NCBI GenBank assembly: GCA_900548695.1
Contig: URLC01000001.1
Location: 186,001 to 250,000, forward strand
Origin: an uncultured Mycoplasmatota bacterium
GTDB lineage: Bacteria; Bacillota_I; Bacilli_A; RF39; UBA660
Length of the DNA: 64,000 nucleotides
Direction of reading: 5' to 3'
In this document: positions 1-7,238 of the stretch, piece by piece
Layout of the letters: the number at the start of each line of letters is the position of its first letter
Numbering within the stretch: position 1 is the stretch's first letter
Program-made: the position numbers and the translations under genes
The notes under the pieces: generated by a model
The model's input: the letters and a program-made list of their open reading frames with translations, nothing else
The model's database searches: none
What the model was told of the DNA's origin: nothing

Positions 1-1
1 A

Positions 2-100
2 GATACAACGTTAATGAATGGGGTACGAGAACAGGGAGAACGTTTTATATTTACAAAAATGAATTCTTATTTATTAAATGAAAAGAAAATTTCTGATTAA
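2..100 (+). CDS. 3' end of an unidentified gene cut by the window edge
   Basis: An open frame enters from the left edge and stops with TAA at 98-100, four bases before a clear terminator hairpin. A second frame (starting at base 1, stopping TGA at 79-81) is also open, so the reading frame is not certain; the frame ending at 100 has the more typical A/T third positions. The visible residues end in ...LLNEKKISD and show no motif I recognise. In B. subtilis the gene before the AbrB/SpoVT-type regulator at the comparable place is the RsmI methyltransferase, but nothing here confirms that. Confidence 0.35.
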   Translation, partial: DTTLMNGVREQGERFIFTKMNSYLLNEKKISD

Positions 101-103
101 GAT

Positions 104-129
104 GGAAGGTTTCGTACCTTTCTTTTTTT
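104..129 (+). terminator. Intrinsic terminator before spoVT
   Basis: GGAAGGT (104-110) pairs with ACCTTTC (116-122) with one G-T pair around a 5-base loop, followed by a run of T. It closes the transcription unit entering from the left and isolates spoVT. Confidence 0.8.
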
Positions 130-260
130 ATGTACTTTTTTATATGGAAATATTTACCAAGGGAAAATTTGGGAATTTTTATTATAATAATGTATGAAAA
201 GCAGTATAAATTAAAAAAAAATTGAAACAATAGTAGTATGGGAAAGTGAGGAATAATTAT

Positions 261-791
261 ATGAAATCAACAGGTGTGGTTAGAAGAGTAGATGACTTAG
301 GAAGAATTGTTATTCCAAAAGAAATTCGCCGTACTCTTAGAATTAGAGATGGAGAATCATTAGAGATTTTTGTTGATAGAGAAATGATTGCGTTGAAAAA
401 ATTTTCTAAAATGAATGATATGGATGAGATTTCTAAACAATTAGTAGATATTGTTAATTCTGTTACACATCAAAATGTATTTATTACCGATCGAGACAGT
501 TTTATTGCTGGTAGTGGTAATCTAAGGAAGAAGTATTTGAATAAATCTATTTCTAAATCTTTAGAGATGGTTATGAAAGAGCGAGAAATAGTTGTTGAAC
601 GTAATCTTCATAAAATTGAGTTATGTGATTCTATTTTTGAAAATTATTCGTATGTAATTTCTCCAGTTATTATGAACGGAGATGCTATAGGTTTGGTGTT
701 AATTGTTTCAGAAAGTGGGAATATTGGTCAGGTAGAAGAAAAAATGGCTGATGTTGTTTCTAAATTTTTAGGTAAACATATTGAAGAATAG
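261..791 (+). CDS. spoVT: SpoVT, stage V sporulation transcriptional regulator
   Basis: DNA-binding transcription factor of the AbrB/SpoVT swapped-hairpin family, in Bacillus a sigma-G-dependent modulator of forespore genes. The N-terminal ~50 residues carry the AbrB signature (GVVRRVDDLGRIVIPKEIRR) and the rest, about 55-176, matches the GAF-like SpoVT C-terminal domain (KKYLNKSIS, ANGDAIG-like strands), so this is SpoVT rather than the shorter AbrB. The product is 176 aa, close to the usual 178. ATG at 261 is preferred over an upstream GTG at 246 because the GTGAGG ribosome site (246-251) sits 9 bases before 261. It is followed directly by the metG T-box unit, whose -35 element overlaps its last codons. 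A TATAAT at 183-188 is the likely -10 of its promoter; I see no clear -35. Confidence 0.93.
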   Translation: MKSTGVVRRVDDLGRIVIPKEIRRTLRIRDGESLEIFVDREMIALKKFSKMNDMDEISKQLVDIVNSVTHQNVFITDRDSFIAGSGNLRKKYLNKSISKSLEMVMKEREIVVERNLHKIELCDSIFENYSYVISPVIMNGDAIGLVLIVSESGNIGQVEEKMADVVSKFLGKHIEE

Positions 792-809
792 TTTTTTTTG
801 TGTTATACT
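781..809 (+). promoter_or_regulatory. Promoter of the metG T-box transcript
   Basis: TTGAAG (781-786), a 17-base spacer and TATACT (804-809) form a good housekeeping promoter. The -35 hexamer lies inside the final codons of spoVT, whose stop is at 789-791. Confidence 0.75.
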
Positions 810-811
810 CT

Positions 812-1045
812 ACCCATATTCATTGTGATGAGGAAGAGTCTTATGAAAAACTAGTTTAGTTTAGAGATTCCGGTTGGTGAAAAAGGAAATAAACTTTTTA
901 TAAGATATGGCTTCTGAACTATTATATCGATAGGTAGGTATAATCGTAGCTAGGCGTTAACTAGAAGAGTGTATAATATTTAGCTATTATAAAGTAAGGT
1001 GGTACCGCGAAGATTCGTCCTTATGTTTATAATAGCTTTTTTATT
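812..1045 (+). promoter_or_regulatory. T-box riboswitch of metG (methionine specifier)
   Basis: The leader has all the landmarks of a T-box that senses uncharged tRNA: an AGGAAGAG box after the start of Stem I (near 830), a distal GGTTGGTGA loop, and the T-box bulge core TGGTACCGCG at 1000-1009. In Stem I, GAAG pairs with CTTC and TCTTAT with ATAAGA, leaving an internal loop on the 3' side that presents ATG (907-909), the methionine codon, as specifier. The terminator form pairs TAGCTATTATAAA (981-993) with TTTATAATAGCT (1026-1037) before a T run. Uncharged tRNA-Met binding would favour the antiterminator and metG expression. Confidence 0.93.
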
Positions 1046-1058
1046 TAGGAGGGATAAA

Positions 1059-2591
1059 ATGAAAGAAAAATTTTATATAACAACAGCGATCGCTTATGCA
1101 TCGGGTAAGCCACATATTGGAAACACTTATGATATAGTGTTGGCTGATGCAATTGCAAGGTATAAGAGGTTTAAAGGGTATGATGTGTATTTACAAACTG
1201 GTACTGATGAGCATGGACAAAAAATAGAAGAAAAGGCAACTAATGCTGGTATTACACCACAGGAATTTGTTGATGCAAGAGCAAAAGAAGTTAAAGAAAT
1301 TTGGGATTTAATGGATGCTAGCTATGATAGATTTGTTAGAACTACTGATCCTCATCATAAAGAAATAGTTCAACATATTTTTAAGAAAATGTATGATAAA
1401 GGAGATATTTATAAGGGAGAATATAAAGGGTTATATTGCACTCCTTGTGAATCTTTTTGGACAGAGTCTCAACTTGTAGATGGAAAGTGTCCTGACTGTG
1501 GTAGAGAGGTAAAAGAAACAACCGAAGAAGCTTATTTTTTCCGGTTGAGTAAATATCAGAAGAAGTTAGAAGAGTATATTGAACAACATCCAGATTTTAT
1601 TCAACCTGTTGCTAGAAGAAATGAAATGTTAAATAACTTTATTAAACCAGGATTACAAGATTTATGTGTATCTCGTACTTCTTTTAAATGGGGAATTCCT
1701 GTTACTTTTGATGATAAACATATTGTTTATGTATGGCTTGATGCACTTACTAATTATATTACTAATATAGGGTATGATGTTACAGAAGAAACAGAAGAAT
1801 TTAGAAAATTATGGCCAGCTGATTTACAAGTTATTGGGAAAGATATTGTTCGTTTTCATTCTATTTATTGGCCTTGCTTTTTGTGGTCACTAGATTTACC
1901 ATTACCTAAGAAAATTTTTGGTCATCCATGGCTTTTGATGAATAATGATAAGATGAGTAAATCTAAAGGAAATGTTATTTATGCGGATGAGTTAGTAAAG
2001 TCTTTTGGAGTGGATGCAGTTCGTTATTATTTACTTCATGAAATTCCATTTGCAAGTGATGGTAATATTACTTATGATTTATTGATTGATCATATTAACG
2101 GAGAATTGGCCAATGTTTTAGGAAATTTAGTTCAACGTTCCATTTCAATGGGAAATAAATATTTTGATGGTAAAGTTACTAGTACAGATCTATGTGAAGA
2201 TATTGATTTAGAACTTGAAGAAAAACTTCGTTCTTTAGAGCTGATAGTCGATGAGAAAATGGAAGAATTACAAATTAGTGATGCTATTACAGAAATATTT
2301 AATGTTTTACGTTTTACTAATAAATATATTGATGAAACTACACCATGGATTTTAGCTAAGGATGAAACTAAAATGGTACGTTTACAGAATGTTATTTATC
2401 ATTTGTTAGAATCTATTCGTGTTTGTTCTTTGTTTTTAGAACCATTTATGCCTAATACGAGTAAAGAAATTAGGAAACAACTTAATATATGTGATGATAC
2501 TATTATTTACAATGCTAGTAATAGTTATGTATTGAATAAACCAACACCTTTATTCCAACGAATTAATCGTGAAGATTTTTTTCAGGAATAA
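1059..2591 (+). CDS. metG: Methionyl-tRNA synthetase, short form without C-terminal tRNA-binding domain
   Basis: Class I cytosolic enzyme that charges tRNA-Met. The 510-residue product has HIGN at 19-22, a zinc knuckle with Cys127, Cys130, Cys144 and Cys147, and KMSKS at 298-302, followed by the helical anticodon-binding domain. It ends at about the point where B. subtilis MetRS (664 aa) continues into a dimerising tRNA-binding OB domain, so that domain is absent; a similar domain is found on LysRS in this window. ATG at 1059 is chosen because a strong AGGAGGG precedes it and because everything upstream in frame is T-box leader. Expression is under the T-box just upstream, and a terminator follows the gene. 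Confidence 0.97.
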   Translation: MKEKFYITTAIAYASGKPHIGNTYDIVLADAIARYKRFKGYDVYLQTGTDEHGQKIEEKATNAGITPQEFVDARAKEVKEIWDLMDASYDRFVRTTDPHHKEIVQHIFKKMYDKGDIYKGEYKGLYCTPCESFWTESQLVDGKCPDCGREVKETTEEAYFFRLSKYQKKLEEYIEQHPDFIQPVARRNEMLNNFIKPGLQDLCVSRTSFKWGIPVTFDDKHIVYVWLDALTNYITNIGYDVTEETEEFRKLWPADLQVIGKDIVRFHSIYWPCFLWSLDLPLPKKIFGHPWLLMNNDKMSKSKGNVIYADELVKSFGVDAVRYYLLHEIPFASDGNITYDLLIDHINGELANVLGNLVQRSISMGNKYFDGKVTSTDLCEDIDLELEEKLRSLELIVDEKMEELQISDAITEIFNVLRFTNKYIDETTPWILAKDETKMVRLQNVIYHLLESIRVCSLFLEPFMPNTSKEIRKQLNICDDTIIYNASNSYVLNKPTPLFQRINREDFFQE

Positions 2592-2620
2592 TGTAAATAT
2601 TATTGTCAAGATAAAAAATA

Positions 2621-2650
2621 AAGAGAGAAATTAATTTCTTTCTTTTTTTC
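2621..2650 (+). terminator. Intrinsic terminator after metG
   Basis: GAGAAA and TTTCTTTC flank a short TTAA loop and are followed by a T run, about 30 bases after the metG stop. Confidence 0.65.
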
Positions 2651-2697
2651 GTTGTGTTATAGTGGAGGGGTAGTGGCTGTTATGAAAGGATATACTT

Positions 2698-2871
2698 ATG
2701 ATAAAGAGTTTGATGCAGTTTTGTACTATGGATATTGTATATATAGTAGGTGTTGTTTTTATGGCTATATATATGGCAACAACCAAGAATATATTGGATG
2801 TATGCTATTTACTTGCCTTTAGTATTTGTTATTTTAGAGTAAAGTTTTATCAGTGGAAAAAATATCATTAA
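2698..2871 (+). CDS. Small predicted membrane protein, 57 aa, unknown function
   Basis: A short open frame with an AAAGGA site seven bases before ATG 2698. The protein has one or two hydrophobic stretches (DIVYIVGVVFMAIYMA and CYLLAFSICYF) and a basic end (KFYQWKKYH). An overlapping frame starting at ATG 2682 has a sensible beginning (MKGYTYDKEFDAVLYYG) but then becomes Cys/Tyr-rich, so the two frames together look like one small protein split by a shift, or only the downstream frame is real. A possible -10 lies near 2657. I recognise no family. It sits between metG and tatD in its own unit. Confidence 0.45.
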   Translation: MIKSLMQFCTMDIVYIVGVVFMAIYMATTKNILDVCYLLAFSICYFRVKFYQWKKYH

Positions 2872-2900
2872 TATGGTATTTTTATTTTGGGAGGGATTAG

Positions 2901-3671
2901 ATGTTTATTGATACACATTGTCATTTATCTTCTTGTGATTATGAAAATATAGAAGAAGTTTTAAAAGAAAATAGAAAGGAAAATGTTTCACCGATTATTA
3001 TTTCAGGATGTAGTAAAAAAGATATTAATGAATCTTTGGAATATGCTAGAAAATATGATGATGTTTTTGCTACTATTGGCTATCATCCCTCAGAGGCAAG
3101 AATTGTTACTGATTCTGATTTAGATAATTTAAAACGTTTATTGGTCTCTTCATCTAAGGTTATTGGGGTAGGTGAAATTGGTCTTGATTATTATTATGGA
3201 AAAGATGATAAGGAGAAACAATTAACTTTATTTGAAAAGCAGTTAAAGATTGCAGAAGAGTTAAATTTACCAGTAGTTATTCATAGTAGAGAGGCAACCT
3301 TGGACACTATTACGTTATTAAAAAAATATAAAGTAGTTGGTGTTATTCATTGTTTCAGTGGTAGTTTAGAAACAGCAAATGAGTATATTAAGATGGGATT
3401 TCTTTTGGGAATTGGTGGAGTAGTAACATTTAAGAATAGTAATTTAGGAGATGTTTTGTCAAAGATACCACTTCAAAAATTGGTTTTAGAAACTGATAGT
3501 CCTTATTTAACTCCAGAGCCTTTTCGAGGAACTAAAAATACTTCTAAATATATTCCTTTGATAGCAAAAAAAGTAGCAGAATATAAAAATATTAGTATTT
3601 TAGATGTAGAAAAAATAACTACTATGAATGCTAGTAGGGTATTTCAATTAGATGTGGTTGAAAAAAAATAG
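2901..3671 (+). CDS. tatD: TatD-family metal-dependent DNase/hydrolase
   Basis: Amidohydrolase-fold TIM barrel enzyme of the TatD family, a Mg/Mn-dependent DNase in characterised members. Metal ligands are visible in the expected order: His6 and His8 (DTHCH), Glu92 (GEIGLDYY), His128 (VVIHSRE), His150 (IHCFSG) and Asp199 (ETDSPYL). Its 256 residues match the family length. GGGAGGG precedes ATG 2901. In B. subtilis tatD (yabD) also lies between metG and rsmA. Here the next genes are not yabE/rnmV but the three paralogous anchored proteins, which may be read through from this gene because only ~40 bases and no hairpin separate them. Confidence 0.93.
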   Translation: MFIDTHCHLSSCDYENIEEVLKENRKENVSPIIISGCSKKDINESLEYARKYDDVFATIGYHPSEARIVTDSDLDNLKRLLVSSSKVIGVGEIGLDYYYGKDDKEKQLTLFEKQLKIAEELNLPVVIHSREATLDTITLLKKYKVVGVIHCFSGSLETANEYIKMGFLLGIGGVVTFKNSNLGDVLSKIPLQKLVLETDSPYLTPEPFRGTKNTSKYIPLIAKKVAEYKNISILDVEKITTMNASRVFQLDVVEKK

Positions 3672-3712
3672 CAAATAGTGTATTCTTATATATAAGATAG
3701 GGGTTGTATCTT

Positions 3713-4306
3713 ATGAAGAGACAGCATATAAATTCTACAGTATTTATGTTTATTGCACTAATTTTATTAGCAATTTGTGTTTTTACAGGTTGTTTATTGT
3801 TATATTTTCATGGAAATAACGATTTGTCTAAGAAGGCTACAGTATTATTTTCTTATTCACCAAATTCTTCTAAATTGGTAATAGATAGTTCTATGCCTAT
3901 TACTGATCAATTAGGAAAACAATTAACTTTTAATCCTAATCAAAGTAAGTATGGTTATAGTGAGTTTAGTATTTCTTCTAATATGGAGGGTATGGAATCT
4001 ATTAATTATGAGATATATGCTAAAAATGTTGGTGTTGCTGTTGAATTACCTACAGATTATGTAAAAATTTATTTGACTGATGGAAATACAGACGTTGCAG
4101 CTTTTGGTTATGAACAGAGAGTTCCTACATATCGTGATTTAAAGATTGCTACTAGCGATCCAGCTGGTAAAAAAATTTATGCTGGTTCTTTGAAAAAGGG
4201 TGAAACTGCTAACTTTAAATTGAGAATGTGGTTATCAGATGCTTATCCTATAACAACAGAGGTTCGAAGTTTCGGGATTTTACTTTATGTAAAGGTGGTG
4301 GATTGA
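3713..4306 (+). CDS. Membrane-anchored paralog 1 of a TasA/camelysin-like triplet
   Basis: A 197-residue protein with a short basic start, a hydrophobic segment at about 9-32 and an extracellular domain predicted to be beta-rich. It shares an ordered set of motifs with the next two genes: MPITDQLGK, then an aromatic-F-S-I strand, NYEIYAK, VKIYL and FKLRMWL. The third paralog looks like a SipW-processed TasA/camelysin precursor, and a SipW-type peptidase follows, so a role as a secreted matrix or fibre subunit is inferred. The hydrophobic segment has no clear cleavage site, so this copy may remain anchored. ATG 3713 is preferred over TTG 3704 because AGGGG lies 9 bases upstream of it. The next gene begins 4 bases after its stop. 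Confidence 0.7.
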   Translation: MKRQHINSTVFMFIALILLAICVFTGCLLLYFHGNNDLSKKATVLFSYSPNSSKLVIDSSMPITDQLGKQLTFNPNQSKYGYSEFSISSNMEGMESINYEIYAKNVGVAVELPTDYVKIYLTDGNTDVAAFGYEQRVPTYRDLKIATSDPAGKKIYAGSLKKGETANFKLRMWLSDAYPITTEVRSFGILLYVKVVD

Positions 4307-4310
4307 GTCT

Positions 4311-4904
4311 ATGGATTCTAAAAATACGAAAAAGATTGTTATTGTTATGGTTATTATCAGTATTTTATTACTTGTAGTTGTTAGTCTTGCTTTTCTTTTT
4401 TTCTTTCAAAATCAAGAAAAGGATGATAAAAAAGTAGTAAAAACCGCTTCTGTTTCTATGACTTATAAATCTACTTCTAATGTAGTAGTGCTTAAAAATT
4501 TAACACCTATGTCAGATGAAGTTGGAAAAGATTTGCGAGAAGAAGGTAGCTATTTTGATTTTGCAGTTACTTCTAATGTTAATGATGGAGCTAATATTCA
4601 ATATGAAATTGCTCTTACTAAGGATAAGAGTTCAACTATACCTGATGATAATATAAGAGTTTATTTAGAAAAACAAAGTAGTGGAACTTATTCAAAGGTT
4701 TTTGATCCAATGACTTTTGTTTCTAGTAAAAAGAAGACTAAGGTTGGTACTCCTAGTAAATCTATGGTTTTGAATAAGGTATCTCTTTCTAGCGATAAAG
4801 TGGATAACTATCGTTTACGTATATGGTTAAAAGAAGGAACCGTACTTACTGAGCCTAATTCTACTTATGCTGTTTCAGTTAATGTCTATGGAAAAGCAAT
4901 TTAA
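4311..4904 (+). CDS. Membrane-anchored paralog 2 of a TasA/camelysin-like triplet
   Basis: A 197-residue protein homologous in layout to its two neighbours: basic N-terminus, membrane segment at about 9-33, charged linker (NQEKDDKK), then the shared motifs TPMSDEVGK, YFDFAVTS, IQYEIALTK, IRVYLEK and YRLRIWL. It is translated just after paralog 1 and is closed by a terminator, so paralogs 1 and 2 form one unit and paralog 3 has its own promoter. No signal-peptidase motif is obvious after the hydrophobic segment. The exact function is unknown; co-localisation with a SipW-like peptidase suggests an extracellular structural role. Confidence 0.7.
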   Translation: MDSKNTKKIVIVMVIISILLLVVVSLAFLFFFQNQEKDDKKVVKTASVSMTYKSTSNVVVLKNLTPMSDEVGKDLREEGSYFDFAVTSNVNDGANIQYEIALTKDKSSTIPDDNIRVYLEKQSSGTYSKVFDPMTFVSSKKKTKVGTPSKSMVLNKVSLSSDKVDNYRLRIWLKEGTVLTEPNSTYAVSVNVYGKAI

Positions 4905-4930
4905 AGACTTTATTCAAGTCTTTTTATTGT
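4903..4930 (+). terminator. Intrinsic terminator after paralog 2
   Basis: AAGACTT and AAGTCTT enclose a TATTC loop and are followed by TTTTT. Confidence 0.8.
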
Positions 4931-4956
4931 GTGAAAATGTATTTATGTGATATGAT
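4927..4956 (+). promoter_or_regulatory. Promoter of paralog 3
   Basis: TTGTGT (4927-4932), an 18-base spacer and TATGAT (4951-4956) with an extended TGA just upstream of the -10. A strong GAGGAGG precedes the ATG. Confidence 0.6.
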
Positions 4957-4980
4957 AGTTTTATTATAGAGGAGGTTGTT

Positions 4981-5607
4981 ATGGAGCATACAGAATCTAG
5001 ACAGATTATTTTATCAGTTTTAGGAATAGCAGTTTTAATTATAGCTTTTGTTGGGGTTTCTTATGCAGCGTTTCATACTATATTAGGACAATCATCAGAA
5101 AATGGCATTTCCACTGGGACTATTTCTTTAGTCTTTGAGGATGACACAGAAGCTATTTCAATTAATAATGCTATGCCAGTAGCTGATTCATATGGTAAAG
5201 AAATGAATGGATCAGGTAATGTTTATGATTTTTCTATACGATCAATTTTATCCAAAGGTACAACTCTTAATTATGAAATTTCAGCTGAAAAGTTACCTAT
5301 TGATGGTGTTATCTTAAATGATGCAGATATTAGAATTTATTTACAAAAAGAAGAAAATGGTCATTATATTGATACTCCTATTACTATGACTCCTCAAGCT
5401 TTTAAACCATTAACAGAGGATAGTTTCTTAGGAAGTAAGGCTGGTGACATGGTTTTATATTCTGGAACGTTATCAAATTTTAGTAATTGTGATGAAGAGT
5501 TAGCCGAAAAGTTTAGATTACGTATATGGGTTTCTAAAGATACAATTATTGATTCTATTAGTCGGCAGTTTAACATAAAACTTAATGTGACGGCTAAGGC
5601 CATTTAG
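4981..5607 (+). CDS. TasA/camelysin-like secreted protein, paralog 3
   Basis: A 208-residue precursor with a hydrophobic segment at about 8-27 ending in VSYAAF (26-31). This resembles the junction seen in SipW substrates of the TasA/CalY family, in which an Ala-Ala-Phe sequence follows the signal segment. The mature domain carries the same motifs as the two upstream genes: MPVADSYGK, VYDFSIRS, LNYEIS, IRIYLQK and FRLRIWVS. TasA-family proteins form extracellular amyloid-like fibres in Bacillus biofilms; by analogy this copy would be the exported subunit. It has its own promoter and terminator and is directly followed by the signal peptidase gene. The assignment rests on pattern and context, not on a search. 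Confidence 0.72.
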   Translation: MEHTESRQIILSVLGIAVLIIAFVGVSYAAFHTILGQSSENGISTGTISLVFEDDTEAISINNAMPVADSYGKEMNGSGNVYDFSIRSILSKGTTLNYEISAEKLPIDGVILNDADIRIYLQKEENGHYIDTPITMTPQAFKPLTEDSFLGSKAGDMVLYSGTLSNFSNCDEELAEKFRLRIWVSKDTIIDSISRQFNIKLNVTAKAI

Positions 5608-5630
5608 GGATGTCAACTCCCTTTTTTTTT
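5606..5630 (+). terminator. Intrinsic terminator after paralog 3
   Basis: AGGGA (5606-5610) pairs with TCCCT (5618-5622), followed by nine or more T. The stop codon of paralog 3 touches the stem. Confidence 0.75.
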
Positions 5631-5700
5631 ATTTCTAAATAGTAGTTTTTTTTATTTTTGCGTGTTATTATGTTAATGAATAATGATAGGAGGCGTTAGT

Positions 5701-6345
5701 GTGAAAGAAATTTTTGATACTAATCATGATGATGTTGTTTCTTTTGTTGAAGTAATTCAGTTCTTTTTTCATTTCATTACTAAGGTTTTCTTATATGTAG
5801 TAGTTCTTTTGTTAATTATTATTTTTTGTCTTTTTTTATTTTATTTTGGTGATTTAATTTATAGTATTCGATCTGGGGAAGATAAGCCACCTTTGTTTGA
5901 TGCTTATATTATAGTTAGTCCAAGTATGGTTCCAACTATAAATGTGCAAGATGGAATTGTTATTCGTAGGGTGGAGCCGAAGGATTTAAAGCAGGGAGAT
6001 ATTATTAGTTTTCTTTCTACTGATTCTTATTATAGTGGTAAAATTATTACGCATCGTATTATCGGAATAGAAAAGTCAGCGGATGGAGATTTATTATATC
6101 GTACTAAGGGTGATAATAATAATGTTGCTGATAGGAGTTTAGTAAATGAAGATAATGTTTATGGTAAAGTTATTTTTAGATTGCCGATGTTAGGGTATAT
6201 TCGCCATTTTTTGACTACTTATGCCGGTTTTATACTTTGTATTGCAGTACCTCTTTTATATTTAATTTTAACTGAAGTTATGCGGGTTAGGAAACTAATG
6301 AGAGAACGAAAAAATAAGCAAATAGAAGAAGTAGAAATTATTTAA
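5701..6345 (+). CDS. Type I signal peptidase of the ER/SipW type
   Basis: Membrane protease that releases exported proteins. The 214-residue product has an N-terminal membrane segment (about 27-50), the nucleophile motif SPSMVP with Ser75, and THRI with His118 where ordinary bacterial peptidases have the general-base Lys. The Ser-His dyad is the mark of ER-type peptidases such as SipW. A second membrane segment lies near the C-terminus (FILCIAVPLLYLIL), followed by a basic tail. GTG 5701 is chosen because AGGAGG at 5688-5693 sits seven bases upstream; the earlier ATG at 5683 would place the ribosome site inside the gene. Location after three TasA-like genes strongly suggests they are its substrates. 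Confidence 0.88.
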   Translation: MKEIFDTNHDDVVSFVEVIQFFFHFITKVFLYVVVLLLIIIFCLFLFYFGDLIYSIRSGEDKPPLFDAYIIVSPSMVPTINVQDGIVIRRVEPKDLKQGDIISFLSTDSYYSGKIITHRIIGIEKSADGDLLYRTKGDNNNVADRSLVNEDNVYGKVIFRLPMLGYIRHFLTTYAGFILCIAVPLLYLILTEVMRVRKLMRERKNKQIEEVEII

Positions 6346-6348
6346 TTA

Positions 6349-6377
6349 TTGTGTATACTTTCTAAGTATGATATAGT
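6349..6377 (+). promoter_or_regulatory. Promoter of the rsmA-yabG-veg unit
   Basis: TTGTGT (6349-6354), a 17-base spacer and TATAGT (6372-6377), beginning just after the signal peptidase stop codon. Confidence 0.55.
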
Positions 6378-6393
6378 TTTGTTGGTGATTTTC

Positions 6394-7194
6394 ATGGAAA
6401 AATATGATGTTAATTTTAAAAAGAAATATGGACAGAATTTTTTAAAGAGAAAAGCAGTAGTTGAAAGAATTGCTGATGTTTGTGCAATTACTAAGAACGA
6501 TTTAGTTATTGAAGTTGGTCCCGGTGGTGCTATTTTAACACGGGAGTTGGCAAGAAGAGCGGGCAATGTTTTAGCTTATGAGATAGATATTGATTTAGAA
6601 CCTGAATTAAATCGTAAACTTGGTGATTTTTCAAATGTAACTATCTTATTTCAAGATTTTTTAGAGAGTAATATTACTAAAGATATTGCCAATTTTTCTT
6701 ATGAAAATATTTATTTTGTTAGTAATGTTCCATATTATATTACGACACCAATTGTAATGAAATTAATTGATAGTAAAATTAATTTTAAAAAGATATGTAT
6801 GATGGTTCAAAAAGAAGTGGGTCTTAGATTTACGGCAGTTCCTGGTAGTAAGGTATATGGTTCTATTAGTGTATTTTTGAATTATTTTTATCGAGTAAAA
6901 AAGGAATTTCTAGTTTCTAGAAAAGAATTTGTACCTGTTCCTAATGTTGATAGTGTTATTATTTCCTTTGAATCTAGGGAAGAGCTATTGCCGTTAACCG
7001 ATGAAAAATTGTTTTTTCAGATAGTTCGAGATAGTTTTCAATTTAAGAGAAAAAATATTAGAAACAATTTAAAAAAATATAATTTAGATGTTGTGGCTTC
7101 TGTGTTGGAGAAATATGGATATAATCTTAGTGTTAGAGCAGAACAGTTGCCTTTGGAAATATTTATAGAACTTGCGAATGCATTAGTTTTATGA
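6394..7194 (+). CDS. rsmA: 16S rRNA adenine dimethyltransferase RsmA (KsgA)
   Basis: SAM-dependent enzyme that dimethylates the two adjacent adenines in the 3'-terminal hairpin of 16S rRNA during small-subunit maturation. Motifs: GQNFL at 13-17, the SAM-binding EVGPGGAILT beginning at Glu40, and the catalytic NVPYYITTP beginning at Asn111. The length of 266 aa is typical. ATG 6394 is preferred because the upstream in-frame ATG would overlap the promoter and the protein conserved start (KYGQNF) follows 6394 closely. The stop overlaps a potential start of the next frame. In many Bacilli rnmV precedes rsmA; it is absent here. Confidence 0.95.
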   Translation: MEKYDVNFKKKYGQNFLKRKAVVERIADVCAITKNDLVIEVGPGGAILTRELARRAGNVLAYEIDIDLEPELNRKLGDFSNVTILFQDFLESNITKDIANFSYENIYFVSNVPYYITTPIVMKLIDSKINFKKICMMVQKEVGLRFTAVPGSKVYGSISVFLNYFYRVKKEFLVSRKEFVPVPNVDSVIISFESREELLPLTDEKLFFQIVRDSFQFKRKNIRNNLKKYNLDVVASVLEKYGYNLSVRAEQLPLEIFIELANALVL

Positions 7195-7238
7195 ATATTT
7201 CTTTTTTTATGTCATATGCTTTAGTGGAGATGATTGCA

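Noticed and set aside
999..1058. Upstream in-frame extension of metG
   Set aside because: The extra codons lie in the T-box core and terminator; AGGAGGG marks ATG 1059.
3713..3805. Lipoprotein signal (FTGC) in paralog 1
   Set aside because: The Cys is followed by more hydrophobic residues (LLLYF) inside the same membrane segment, unlike a real lipobox.
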